Below are positions 9,249 through 17,934 of a stretch of DNA of 64,000 nt, in pieces (positions within the stretch are counted from its first letter, which is position 1; each line of letters starts with the position of its first letter). The position numbers were made by a program, and so were the translations under genes. The stretch comes from Cyanobacteria bacterium PR.3.49 (lineage in GTDB: Bacteria > Cyanobacteriota > Vampirovibrionia > Obscuribacterales > Obscuribacteraceae), in the NCBI GenBank assembly GCA_013997645.1, contig PNKB01000005.1, positions 1 through 64,000 of the forward strand, read 5' to 3'. The notes under the pieces are model-generated. The model searched no databases, was not told where the DNA came from, and saw nothing but the letters and a program-made list of their open reading frames with translations.

Positions 9249-9656
9249 TTAAAATTCGTGGTAGCCCAAAACTACAAGGACGCATGCGCCGCCGTAAATC
9301 ACGTTCAAGCCGGCCGACTCGGCGCGTTCTATTGCTTTTTTGCTTTCTGCTCCAGGTTGCATCCACAGATGTTTCACACCAGACGCAATGGCATCTTCGA
9401 CCACCCTTTCTGTCACCGGAGGAGGTGTGATGATAGAAACAGCTTCGATCGGTTCGGGCAGGTCTTTGAGAGATGGGTAGCTAATCAGCCCTTCCACCTC
9501 TCCTTCATTTGGATTGATGGGCACAGCCTGGCGGTTGTTTTGCAGGTAGCAGCGCAATACTTTGTTGCCGTATTTGTGGCGATTGGAAGATGCGCCGCAC
9601 ACGGCGAACTTCGAGGACTCCAGGAATTTTTTGATTTTGTTGCCTTCAGCGTCCAT
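9249..9656 (-). CDS. CoA-binding domain protein (YccU-like)
   Basis: The 135-residue protein is a single Rossmann-type CoA-binding domain of the YccU family: KFAVCGASSNRHKYGNKVL near the N-terminus (nucleotide-binding loop), AVPINPNEGEVEGLISYPSL, then LWMQPGAES and a C-terminal VIYGGACVLV. Members bind CoA derivatives but have no settled function. It follows pqqE with a 25-base gap and has GGAGA about 9 bases before the ATG, so it is probably the last gene of the pqq transcript. No link between CoA binding and PQQ synthesis is known to me. Confidence 0.82.
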   Translation of the reverse strand: MDAEGNKIKKFLESSKFAVCGASSNRHKYGNKVLRCYLQNNRQAVPINPNEGEVEGLISYPSLKDLPEPIEAVSIITPPPVTERVVEDAIASGVKHLWMQPGAESKKAIERAESAGLNVIYGGACVLVVLGYHEF

Positions 9657-9681
9657 ATTTATGGGTCTCCAGATGCAAATC

Positions 9682-10773
9682 TCAGTTTAACCGGTAGATC
9701 AACTCTTTGGTTGATGCAAGAGGCGCGTTTGCTTTCTTGATTTTTTCTTCTACAAGTTGGTGATGAGGCGAAAGTTTGCAAACCGGATCAGCTTGCGCCG
9801 CGTCGCCTGTGAGAAGAAATGCCTGACAGCGGCAACCTCCGAAATCTTTCTCTCGAAACTCGCACGACCGGCAGGGTTCGAGCATCCAATCTGTTCCTCT
9901 AAAGGCATTGAAGGCCGGTGATTCCTCCCAGATCCACTGGAGAGACTTTTCTTTTGTAGAAGGAAAAGACAGCGTTTTAATAGCACCGGCAGCCAGGCAA
10001 GGGTATGCGGTTCCATCTGCTGAAACAACTATATGTTGATTGGCCCAGCCGCCCATGCATGGCTTTGGCGATCTCTCCAGATAATCGCCGATTATCCAGC
10101 TCATCTGAATTTTTGCGGCCAGTTGTTTTTTCTTCAGGTCATAAACTGCAACAGCATTTTCCATCTGTTTTTCGGACGGCAGAAGATTTTCCCTGTTGGC
10201 CAGTGCAAACCCGTAAAACTGCGTATTGGCCAACTCCAGGCGTTTCACGTTTAATTCCGCCGCTAAATCTATTATCTCGCCTACTTCGTCTATATTGTAT
10301 TTGTGCAGCACCACATTTAGTGACACAGGAATTTTTTGGCGCAATGCCAGATTCAATGAAGACATTTTTTGTGCTTGCGCATTCCATCCGGCAATCAGCT
10401 CGGCAGTTGATGCATTAGCTGATTGCAGGCTGATTTGAATACTTTCAAGTCCGCATGAAACCAGTTCTTCAAGCACCTTTTCTGTCAGACCGATGCCACT
10501 GGTGATCAAATTGCTGTAGATGTCTCGTTTTTTCAGCTGCGCAACTACCGAGGTGAGACGCGGGTATGCAAGCGGCTCTCCACCGGTTAAATTGGCTTGC
10601 ACAATTGAAAGATCCGCTGCTTGATCGACGATTGATATCCAATGATCGAGTGACAGTTCATTTTCTTTGCTGATCAATTCCATGGGATTGGAACAATACA
10701 AACACTGGAGCGGACAACGATGAGTAAGTTCCATCGTGATTGTGAATGGGCGCTGTTTGGCGATGACTGTCAT
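9682..10773 (-). CDS. pqqE: PQQ biosynthesis radical SAM enzyme PqqE
   Basis: The 363-residue radical SAM protein forms the carbon-carbon bond between the Glu and Tyr side chains of PqqA. The CxxxCxxC cluster motif is CPLQCLYC (C20, C24, C27). The C-terminal SPASM region carries CMGGW, PCLAAG, EPCRSCEFREKDFGGCRC and ADPVCKLSPHH, which ligate the auxiliary clusters. The length fits the family. It starts one base after the pqqD stop codon; PqqD is the chaperone that presents PqqA to this enzyme. All diagnostic residues are present, so it should be active. Confidence 0.95.
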   Translation of the reverse strand: MTVIAKQRPFTITMELTHRCPLQCLYCSNPMELISKENELSLDHWISIVDQAADLSIVQANLTGGEPLAYPRLTSVVAQLKKRDIYSNLITSGIGLTEKVLEELVSCGLESIQISLQSANASTAELIAGWNAQAQKMSSLNLALRQKIPVSLNVVLHKYNIDEVGEIIDLAAELNVKRLELANTQFYGFALANRENLLPSEKQMENAVAVYDLKKKQLAAKIQMSWIIGDYLERSPKPCMGGWANQHIVVSADGTAYPCLAAGAIKTLSFPSTKEKSLQWIWEESPAFNAFRGTDWMLEPCRSCEFREKDFGGCRCQAFLLTGDAAQADPVCKLSPHHQLVEEKIKKANAPLASTKELIYRLN

Positions 10774-10774
10774 T

Positions 10775-11086
10775 TCATGTTTGAATGGATTCTGACTTTA
10801 CTTCAATCCATCCACGGCTGAGCGCGTCCATAATAAATTCGGCCAGGTCGCGATGCAGCGTGTCATCTTCGTAGCGCGCCGCTAGCTCCGAGTAAATCAT
10901 CTCAATGGTGCGCTGCCCGTCGACTAGTTCCAATACTTCACTGGCCGAGCGATTAAGTTTGACAATGCATTCCGGCATAAGCAAAAGCTTGCATTGTCTT
11001 TCTTCATCGTCTTTCAAGCGGACGCCCGGCGTGAATTGCAGCACCGACTCTTTGACTATATTTATATTCTCCAGTCCATCAGTCAT
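10775..11086 (-). CDS. pqqD: PQQ biosynthesis peptide chaperone PqqD
   Basis: This small protein of about 103 residues has the winged-helix RRE fold of PqqD: FTPGVRLKDDEERQCKLLLMPE, then VKLNRSASEVLELVDGQRTI and IYSELAARY. It binds the PqqA precursor and delivers it to PqqE. The longest reading frame begins further upstream inside pqqC, but the ATG at 11086, overlapping the pqqC stop by 8 bases, gives the normal family length and is preferred. No strong ribosome binding site is visible, consistent with translational coupling to pqqC. Confidence 0.92.
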   Translation of the reverse strand: MTDGLENINIVKESVLQFTPGVRLKDDEERQCKLLLMPECIVKLNRSASEVLELVDGQRTIEMIYSELAARYEDDTLHRDLAEFIMDALSRGWIEVKSESIQT

Positions 11087-11780
11087 GATCGATTGCATCC
11101 AGAAGTGACCACAGTACATCGCATTTGAATTCCACTGCTGCAAGCGCCTGCATTTGTTTTTCGCCGGTATCAGCCGCTCTCATGACCAACTCCAGTCCGT
11201 GCTTGGAGTCTCTGGGTGCCTGGCCGAGCCGGGCTCGAAAATAATCGAGTCCTTCTTTTGCTATCCAAGGATAGTGTTTTTCCAAAACTTCAATCCTGTA
11301 GCTGACCAGTCTGGGCGCGAACACTTCTGTTAGTGAGCTGGCTACTGCCAGCCACCAGGGGTTGAGACGGCAATAATTGACATAGGCGTCAACAGCAAAA
11401 ATTACGCCCGGCAAAAAATGCCGCCCATCCAGGAGCTCATTTCGCTCGATTCCTGCGGCGGCAGCCAACTGCAACCAGGCATTGATGCCGCCGTCATTCT
11501 CTGTCAGCCCGTCATGATCGATTATTCGCTCTCGCCACACAATGCGATCGCTCCTTTGCGGCAGCTTCGAAAGCACGAGAGCATCTTTTACAGGCAAGCA
11601 CTGCTGATAGTAAAAACGATTGGCAATCCAGCGTTGCATCTCTTGTCTGGACAACTGGCCTGCATGCATGCGCTGATGGAAAGGATGTTTGTCGTGATAC
11701 TTTTGCTCGCCGATTTGCTCGAGCCTGAGGACGAACTGGCGCTCATTTAAAACTGCCTGGCTGGACTTTACATCAATCAC
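11079..11780 (-). CDS. pqqC: Pyrroloquinoline-quinone synthase PqqC
   Basis: PqqC catalyses the last step of PQQ formation, an eight-electron oxidation and ring closure using oxygen. The 233-residue sequence is all helical and carries the family blocks KYHDKHPFHQRMHAGQLS, WIANRFYYQQCLPVKDA, RIIDHDG, INAWLQLAAAAGI, AVDAYVNYCR and SSLTEVFAPRL. The longest frame starts inside pqqB; a GTG at 11780, overlapping the pqqB end and preceded by AAGGA, restores the usual length. Because the step needs oxygen, it implies at least microaerobic life for the host. Confidence 0.94.
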   Translation of the reverse strand: MIDVKSSQAVLNERQFVLRLEQIGEQKYHDKHPFHQRMHAGQLSRQEMQRWIANRFYYQQCLPVKDALVLSKLPQRSDRIVWRERIIDHDGLTENDGGINAWLQLAAAAGIERNELLDGRHFLPGVIFAVDAYVNYCRLNPWWLAVASSLTEVFAPRLVSYRIEVLEKHYPWIAKEGLDYFRARLGQAPRDSKHGLELVMRAADTGEKQMQALAAVEFKCDVLWSLLDAIDHD

Positions 11781-12711
11781 GAAGTTTTTCCTTGACTTTG
11801 CTTGTCGACAAGCACATGCCATCGACCGCAATTCTGACTCCGGCGTTTTCGACCGCCTGTCTTTCCGGGGAATTATCGCGCAAAATCGGATTGGTGTTGT
11901 TGATATGAGTGAGGAGTTTTACTCTCGCTTTAGTTTTCTTGAGATGAGCCAGGATGCCATCTTCCCCTGAAAGAGGCAGATGTCCCATACTTTCTGCCGA
12001 CCCTGCACTGAGGCCAAGTGATGACATCTCGGCGGATGTATAAAAAGTGCCATCGGCAAGAATTATCTCGGCGCCGCCGAGCAGCGAGTTGACTTTCTCG
12101 TCCCAAAGTCCGATTTGAGGGGCATAAGCAACCGACGAGTGGGCTGATTCAAACTTAAGTCCGATCACCGAATTTTCAGAGTCGAGCCGGCCGGCAGCGT
12201 CTGCTGCATATCTGGGCAATTTATTGCTCAAAGCGGTGGCTGTAACTTTTACAGTTTCTCCCAGAAAAAATGGTTCGCCCGGGACGATTCTCACGAATTC
12301 GAGCCTGGCGTAATTCTTCAATACCGAGCGCACGGGAAAAATGCTCTCCATTAATTCGAGCACGAGGTCGGTGACGAAAATTCTCAGCGCCGCGCCTTCG
12401 CGAAGATTAATCAGACCCATGGTGTGGTCGAGCTCACCATCCGTAAGAATTACTGATTGAATGGGAGTTTTTCTTACCGGCCCGTCTTTAGGCGGTTGCA
12501 ATTGAACATGTTGGGCCAGCTGGTGGCGCAAGTCCACACCAGGATTGACAATTGCCCATTGCGTTTGGGCGGCATTTTCATAATGGACCGCCAGAGCATC
12601 GGTTGTGCGCGCAAATTGTGGGTTTTCTCTTGCAAAAATGCAATTGAAGCAGCCGCAATTCCACTGAGGACAGCCGCCACCGGCGCCCGTCCCCAGGACA
12701 ATCAGTTGCAC
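11773..12711 (-). CDS. pqqB: PQQ biosynthesis protein PqqB
   Basis: This 312-residue metallo-beta-lactamase-fold protein is recognised by its N-terminus, MQLIVLGTGAGGGCPQWNC, followed by CGCFNC, typical of PqqB. It acts as an iron-dependent hydroxylase on the cross-linked intermediate during PQQ maturation. The HxHxDH motif of classical MBL enzymes is altered (the segment ILTDGELDHTMG is present), as is normal for PqqB. It begins at a GTG five bases after the pqqA stop codon, with AAGAGG inside the end of pqqA as ribosome binding site. It is followed directly by pqqC. Confidence 0.95.
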   Translation of the reverse strand: MQLIVLGTGAGGGCPQWNCGCFNCIFARENPQFARTTDALAVHYENAAQTQWAIVNPGVDLRHQLAQHVQLQPPKDGPVRKTPIQSVILTDGELDHTMGLINLREGAALRIFVTDLVLELMESIFPVRSVLKNYARLEFVRIVPGEPFFLGETVKVTATALSNKLPRYAADAAGRLDSENSVIGLKFESAHSSVAYAPQIGLWDEKVNSLLGGAEIILADGTFYTSAEMSSLGLSAGSAESMGHLPLSGEDGILAHLKKTKARVKLLTHINNTNPILRDNSPERQAVENAGVRIAVDGMCLSTSKVKEKLRD

Positions 12712-12716
12712 GCCGA

Positions 12717-12788
12717 CTACCTCTTGTGAAGATAGGCCGTTATTTCGGCTCCGGCGCTGATGATCTCATAGCTGGGCTTTTCCCACAT
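12717..12788 (-). CDS. pqqA: PQQ precursor peptide PqqA (23 residues)
   Basis: This 23-codon gene was found by translating the minus strand upstream of pqqB. The peptide starts MWEKPSYEII and ends EITAYLHKR. The diagnostic Glu-x3-Tyr spacing is present (E15, Y19), the pair that PqqE cross-links, and the MW.KP start is typical of the family. GGGGAG lies about 6 bases before the ATG. Its stop codon is five bases from the pqqB start, giving the order pqqABCDE. A longer overlapping frame (12740-12922) in another phase is spurious. Confidence 0.93.
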   Translation of the reverse strand: MWEKPSYEIISAGAEITAYLHKR

Positions 12789-12955
12789 AATGCGCTCCCC
12801 GCTGCATAGGATTTATTCGGAACGATGACCATCGTCAAATCACTTAAGCTTTCTTCCTGGATCATGCACCCAGAACCATAATCTAAACTATCATTTGTAC
12901 TTAATAGACTTATGTTTTTCAATCATGACTTTCTTTGGGATTACAAGGGGAAGCG

Positions 12956-14185
12956 ATGAAGGCCAGTGTAGCAAAAGAGGCGGTAAAGGGTGAAAAGCAC
13001 TTCGATCTCGCTGCCGTGCAGTCAGCCATCAAGGATGAAGACCTTGATGGTTGGTTGTTTTATTTCTTTCACGACAATGATCCGTTGGCGCTCAGCATCC
13101 TGAATTTGACAGAGGGACATTTCACTCGCCGCTGGTTCTATCTTGTGCCGAAATCCGGACAGCCGGTGAAAATCGTTCATCGCATCGAGATGGATGCGCT
13201 GGATTCGTTGCCTGGAGAAAAATGTGTTTATCTCGGCTGGAAACAGCTCGAGAGCGTATTGAAAGAAACGCTCGGCAATTTTAAGGAAGTGGCGATGCAA
13301 TATTCGCCGATGAATCACATTCCGTATGTCTCTCGCGTGGACAGCGGGATTGTAGAGCTGGTTCGCTCATGCGGACCGGCGGTTGCCACCTCGGCGAATC
13401 TGGTTCAGAAATTCGAGGCTGTGTGGAGCAAAGAGCAGCTAGAGAGCCATGTGAAGGCCGCCGAGAATCTGCGTAAATTCGTCTTTGCCGCTTTTCAATT
13501 CATAAAAGAGCGCATTAATGCCGGCAAGCCCGTCAATGAGTACGAGGTGCAGCAATACATATGCAAGTTGTACGAAGAAAACGACATGATTACATCGTCA
13601 CCGCCGATAGTGGCAGTTAATGCGCATAGCGGATTGCCTCATTATCAGCCCAACAAAGATACATTCAGCCAAATAGAGAAAGGCGACTTTGTTTTGCTCG
13701 ACATCTGGGCAAAACAGAACGCGCCGCACAATGCAATTTATGCCGACATTACCTGGACAGGATTTGTCGGCGAAACTGTGCCTCAAAAATATGTCGACAT
13801 TTTTGAGGTGGTGCGGGGGGCGCGCGATGCCGCTCTTGCTTTTGTTTCCGAAAAGGTGAGCGCAAAGAGCATCGTGCATGGATATCAGGTCGATGATGTT
13901 TCTCGCAATTACATTGCAGAGCGAGGCTACGGGGACAAATTCGTTCACCGAACCGGCCACTCGATCTGCACGGAAGTGCATGCCAATGGTGCCAATATAG
14001 ACAATTTGGAAACCAAAGACGAAAGAGAAATCATCGCCCACACCGGCTTTTCGATCGAGCCCGGTGTGTATCTGGATGAATTCGGCGTGCGCAGCGAGAT
14101 CGATGCGTATGTGGCTGATGATGGAGTCCTGGTTTTTGGGCAACCTATACAGACGGAGATCATTCCGATTCTGTCTCTAGAGTGA
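12956..14185 (+). CDS. M24 family metallopeptidase (Xaa-Pro aminopeptidase-like)
   Basis: The 409-residue protein has an N-terminal creatinase-like domain (about 1-170) and a C-terminal pita-bread peptidase domain. The metal ligands of M24 enzymes are in place: Asp in LLDIW, Asp in YADIT, His in RTGHSIC, Glu in FSIEPGVYL and Glu in VRSEID. The substrate is likely a peptide with proline at position two, but prolidase or another M24 activity cannot be excluded. The ATG at 12956 is preferred over the upstream TTG because AAGGGG lies about 5 bases before it. It is divergent from pqqA and heads a plus-strand operon. Confidence 0.85.
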   Translation: MKASVAKEAVKGEKHFDLAAVQSAIKDEDLDGWLFYFFHDNDPLALSILNLTEGHFTRRWFYLVPKSGQPVKIVHRIEMDALDSLPGEKCVYLGWKQLESVLKETLGNFKEVAMQYSPMNHIPYVSRVDSGIVELVRSCGPAVATSANLVQKFEAVWSKEQLESHVKAAENLRKFVFAAFQFIKERINAGKPVNEYEVQQYICKLYEENDMITSSPPIVAVNAHSGLPHYQPNKDTFSQIEKGDFVLLDIWAKQNAPHNAIYADITWTGFVGETVPQKYVDIFEVVRGARDAALAFVSEKVSAKSIVHGYQVDDVSRNYIAERGYGDKFVHRTGHSICTEVHANGANIDNLETKDEREIIAHTGFSIEPGVYLDEFGVRSEIDAYVADDGVLVFGQPIQTEIIPILSLE

Positions 14186-14194
14186 GGTCTCGCT

Positions 14195-15172
14195 TTGCTC
14201 TCTGATTATTCCTTGAAGCATGTGGGTGCCTGGGTGACCGACCTGGCGGCTATTTCGTGTCTTGGTGCCGGACTTGCCGCTGTGGTATTGACGCTTATTC
14301 CCGGCAAAAGATTGACGGGCAAAGCAGAAGGGGGCGACCCTTCTTCTTTTATCGATCCCGGTGCCGGTGAGACTGCCAGATATCGATTAGCTTACAAAGA
14401 TCTGGTCACGGTGAAGAATACCTCTCTGGATGCGACCATCGTTTCTCAACCAAAACCGGTACAACCCGAAGGCGATGGCGCCAATCTCGATGTAACCAGT
14501 GTGCAATCGGCAGTCGATCTTGCTTTGACAATGTTCGATCAAGGTGTGCTCGGGGCCGGCAATGGCGAAAAGAGTCAGGCGGCGACCAAGCAGATGTCCA
14601 AAACGAAAGTTGAAAAGACTAGAGTTGAGCCTAAAAAGAGCGAGATTAAGAAAGAATCGAAATCAAAAGCCGAACCAAAAGCAAAAGGCAAAAGCGATCC
14701 CAAGAAAGACAAGGGAGGCCAGAAGCCCGGCGTTGAATCGAGCATGGCTGTGCGCAAAGTAACCTACGGTCCAAAGGCTACTAAAGAAACTTCTTTGCCC
14801 GGCACTGCCGGCGGTGCCATTGAAGAATTGCCGGCGCAATCGCAAATTTCGCCTGACGAGCAAGTATCCGGTTATCCCTTCCCGCACGATCAAATTGCCG
14901 ATCAATTCTCCGGGCAGTTTCCTGAGCAAGCCCGGCAATTCCCACAGGCTCAACAACCGGGCTTTCTCGAGCATGATGTGACCGAATTTCAACATGTGCT
15001 CGAGGAGGAGAGCCAACCGGCCCCTGCCCCTGCCCCCATTGTCGTAGACCCGATCAAAGACCCCAAAAAGGTCGGTCGCGCTACCTTGATTGAGCCGAAG
15101 AGCAAGCTGCAAGGCGGGGAGCAACCTAAAAACGACGATCGTGAACCGCCGCCTCTGGAGTATTTCAAGTGA
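14195..15172 (+). CDS. Low-complexity membrane protein, unknown function
   Basis: This 325-residue protein has a single predicted membrane segment near the N-terminus (about residues 12-36), then a long Lys/Pro/Glu-rich region (about 110-190, with repeated KSEPK-like stretches) and a Gln/Pro-rich tail. I recognise no domain. A GAGG lies about 8 bases before the TTG start. It begins 9 bases after the M24 peptidase gene and its stop overlaps the GTG start of the PrsW-kinase gene by four bases (GTGA), so it is probably translated with that fusion and may be its partner or substrate. Confidence 0.65.
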   Translation: MLSDYSLKHVGAWVTDLAAISCLGAGLAAVVLTLIPGKRLTGKAEGGDPSSFIDPGAGETARYRLAYKDLVTVKNTSLDATIVSQPKPVQPEGDGANLDVTSVQSAVDLALTMFDQGVLGAGNGEKSQAATKQMSKTKVEKTRVEPKKSEIKKESKSKAEPKAKGKSDPKKDKGGQKPGVESSMAVRKVTYGPKATKETSLPGTAGGAIEELPAQSQISPDEQVSGYPFPHDQIADQFSGQFPEQARQFPQAQQPGFLEHDVTEFQHVLEEESQPAPAPAPIVVDPIKDPKKVGRATLIEPKSKLQGGEQPKNDDREPPPLEYFK

Positions 15173-17220
15173 CAGAGGCCCCCGCACCAGCAAAACCAAT
15201 ACAAACAAAGAAGCCCCAGCCTGATAGACAGGGTGTTAAGCCCTGGTCTGTGCGACTGCTTTTTATCTATTTGGGCATGGGATTTTTCGTCTTCATGGCC
15301 TGGTGGCAGGTCGGTCCAAACATTCTGTCGGCAATCGCTTTCAACCTTGCCGTGCTTGGTGTTTTGGCTATCTTGTCGACATTTACGCGCACACTGGTGC
15401 TGCGAAGAATGTTATCGCTTTTCATGTGGGGCGCCTTCATGACCGGCGTTGCGGTGCTCGCTTCGCGCATAATCGTCAAAGCTTTCGCTTTTGCCGGCAA
15501 CGGCGGCATTGAAATCGTCATGGCCATGCTGGAAGAAAGCATCAAACTTTTGCCTCTCATAGTGCTTTTAATTGCCGGACGCAAGTTCAGCACTTTCACG
15601 ATGGGCATGACCGATTTCATACTGGCCGGAGCGGCCCTTGGTGCCGGTTTTTCTTGTCTGGAGTATGCGGCGGCTCACCCGCACAGTGCAGCCTATGGTC
15701 AGCTAGCCTGGTTGCCTACAGCAGAAATCACCAATGGAAGAATGATATCCGGACATCTTATCTGGTCGTCGCTGGCAGCTGCCGGAATCGGTTTCGGCTT
15801 TTTCTTCAAGACCAATCTAAAAGTGGCGGCAATCGGTGCCATCATCGGACTGTCGGTTTGCATGCTCGATCACGCTGCCTACAATTACAGCGTGGTCAGC
15901 CAGGATTGGTTGTCTTCGATTCTCAATGCACTGGCACTGAATGGGTATTTGGCTTTCGGACTTTGGGTCGCTTCTTTGCTCATTGCACTCGTTGTGGATC
16001 TCAGGATATTGCTGAAAGCGGTGCCTCAATTCACCGAATTCAAGGTGCCGAAAGGTCTTGAAGGTCTGGATGGTTTGATGGCAATGTGGGATTTCATCAT
16101 CGATCGCCGGCGCCTTGCTTATTCACTGCATCATTACGCCAATGCACCCGAAAAATTGAGAAAAGATGCCGCCGTGACATCCTCGCTTTTGGCGCAAACA
16201 TTGATCAATTTCCATATTCCGGAGCGTCGCTTACGCACTCTTGATGCAATGACGCGCGAAGACCTTACCCTGGTCAGCGGCATCAATGATATGGGCAGAG
16301 GCGGCGATCCTGATAGTCTGGACGAGATTGATTTGCCCGAGCAATATAGACTTGTTTCTCCCCTGAGCGAAGGCGGAATGGGCATCATATATAGTGGCGA
16401 GCATATTCACACCGGTCAAAAGCTGGCGATCAAACTTTTGCACCCTACTTTTGCGCGTCAATCTACCGCTGTCGAGCGGTTCAAGCAGGAAGCAAAAGCG
16501 GTTGGCTCTTTGATGCATCCCAATCTGGTTACCATTATGGATTTTGGCATTACCGAGCGGCGCCGAATTCCGTACTTGATTATGGAGCTGATTCCCGGCA
16601 TCAATTTGGAGCAGATCTTAAAAAGTGAACAGATGCCGCCGCAGCGCTTTTTTGCTGTTTTCGACCAGGTCCTTGATGCTTTATCGCACGCGCATAAGCG
16701 CATGGTGATTCATCGCGACATGAAGCCCAGCAATATTCTTTTGACTCAAACTGATGACGGTCGCGATTTCGTGAAAATTGTCGACTTCGGAATTGCGAAG
16801 ATGATGACTGGTGAAGGCGAGGACGGCAGTAATACGCAAGAGTTGACGAGAACCGGCGATCTGATCGGCAGCCCTTTGTACATGAGTCCAGAGCAGGGGT
16901 TGGGCACGAAGCTCGATGCGCGCTCCGATATTTATTCTGTCGGTTGCGTCATGTACGAGTGCATCGCCGGAAAACCGCCATTGATGGGCACTACCGCGGT
17001 ACAAACTATCATGATGCATGTCAACGAATCACCTCAATCTTTGCGGGTAGCGCGACCGGAATTGAATATACCTGTCGGCATCGATCATTTCGTCATGAAA
17101 GCTCTCTCTAAAAATCCCAACCATCGCTACCAGACAATGGACGAGATGAGGGAGGCTCTGCACAATGTCAGGGCAAATCCTCATGGACCGTCAAATGCAC
17201 CAGCTCAGCAAGTACAATAA
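15169..17220 (+). CDS. PrsW-like intramembrane protease fused to a Ser/Thr protein kinase
   Basis: The 683-residue protein has two parts. Residues about 28-280 form seven to nine membrane helices carrying the PrsW glutamic protease signature: EESIK (E122, E123, K126), GAGFSCLEYA (E165), SGHLIWSS (H196) and LDHAAYNY (H235). Residues about 393-665 are a complete protein kinase: Gly loop SEGGMGIIYSG, K422 in AIKLL, HRDMKPSN (515-522), DFGIAK (539-544) and SPLYMSPEQ. Both halves keep their catalytic residues. PrsW of Bacillus cleaves the anti-sigma factor RsiW, so this protein could couple membrane proteolysis to phosphorylation. It starts at a GTG overlapping the previous gene by four bases. Confidence 0.85.
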   Translation: MTEAPAPAKPIQTKKPQPDRQGVKPWSVRLLFIYLGMGFFVFMAWWQVGPNILSAIAFNLAVLGVLAILSTFTRTLVLRRMLSLFMWGAFMTGVAVLASRIIVKAFAFAGNGGIEIVMAMLEESIKLLPLIVLLIAGRKFSTFTMGMTDFILAGAALGAGFSCLEYAAAHPHSAAYGQLAWLPTAEITNGRMISGHLIWSSLAAAGIGFGFFFKTNLKVAAIGAIIGLSVCMLDHAAYNYSVVSQDWLSSILNALALNGYLAFGLWVASLLIALVVDLRILLKAVPQFTEFKVPKGLEGLDGLMAMWDFIIDRRRLAYSLHHYANAPEKLRKDAAVTSSLLAQTLINFHIPERRLRTLDAMTREDLTLVSGINDMGRGGDPDSLDEIDLPEQYRLVSPLSEGGMGIIYSGEHIHTGQKLAIKLLHPTFARQSTAVERFKQEAKAVGSLMHPNLVTIMDFGITERRRIPYLIMELIPGINLEQILKSEQMPPQRFFAVFDQVLDALSHAHKRMVIHRDMKPSNILLTQTDDGRDFVKIVDFGIAKMMTGEGEDGSNTQELTRTGDLIGSPLYMSPEQGLGTKLDARSDIYSVGCVMYECIAGKPPLMGTTAVQTIMMHVNESPQSLRVARPELNIPVGIDHFVMKALSKNPNHRYQTMDEMREALHNVRANPHGPSNAPAQQVQ

Positions 17221-17262
17221 AACAGGCGTCCCGGTTAAAACTTCGTCGAAAGAAGGAATGAA

Positions 17263-17931
17263 ATGACACTCTGCAATCAAGCCGGCAAGCACAAGAGAAA
17301 TCGATTTGCCAATCTTCGGAATCAAAAGGGACTGGCGACATGGGTGAAAGTGCTCATCGGCGTGATGATCATCGGGACAATCTCATTCATTGTCTTAATT
17401 GCCGGCGGTGTCTATTTCATCGGCGGGGCCATGAAGCAGATGCAAGATCCTGCACAGGTGAGAACAACAGCTGAGTCAATCGCCAAATTTTCAGAACCTT
17501 TACCGACCGGATGGAAGTTTACCGTGGCGTTAAACATGTTCGGCACCAGCATTGCCGTGTTGAGCAACGACAAAGAGAATTTATCAATCACCTTTTTGAA
17601 AATGCCGCGCGCCGAAAAGGACATGGATGCAAATGCTGTTGTAGAAACTTATGCAGAAAAAGGCGTTCCCAGCATGCATGGAACCGACCCTAAAAAGACC
17701 TCTGCAAAACTCAATATCAAGGATCGCGGCAAGCTCACCGTCGGCGGTGAAGAGATGAATTATGCAACAGGGTCCAGCCAGAGTGGCGACGATAAATTCT
17801 CACAGCTAATCGGATGCATCATGCCGAAAGGTTCAAAACAAGCGCTCATCGTGCAAGGTGTCGCGCTCGGCTCAGAGGAATACAAACTGGATGAGACAAA
17901 GACTTTGCTGAACTCGATCAAAGGGTTTTAG
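17263..17931 (+). CDS. Membrane-anchored protein of unknown function
   Basis: This 222-residue protein has a basic N-terminus, one membrane segment (about 27-50, with KVLIGVMIIGTISFIVLIAG) and a domain outside the cytoplasm of about 160 residues that contains LPTGWKFTVALNMFGTSIAVL. No family is recognised, although the pattern resembles small sensor or stress-related domains encoded next to kinases. AAGGA precedes the ATG. It lies 42 bases downstream of the PrsW-kinase gene and three bases before the DoxX gene, so it is in the same operon. Confidence 0.65.
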   Translation: MTLCNQAGKHKRNRFANLRNQKGLATWVKVLIGVMIIGTISFIVLIAGGVYFIGGAMKQMQDPAQVRTTAESIAKFSEPLPTGWKFTVALNMFGTSIAVLSNDKENLSITFLKMPRAEKDMDANAVVETYAEKGVPSMHGTDPKKTSAKLNIKDRGKLTVGGEEMNYATGSSQSGDDKFSQLIGCIMPKGSKQALIVQGVALGSEEYKLDETKTLLNSIKGF

Positions 17932-17934
17932 CGA

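Noticed and set aside
12740-12922. A 60-codon frame upstream of pqqB on the minus strand.
   Set aside because: It overlaps pqqA in another phase, has no ribosome binding site and ends in a meaningless sequence; pqqA explains the region.
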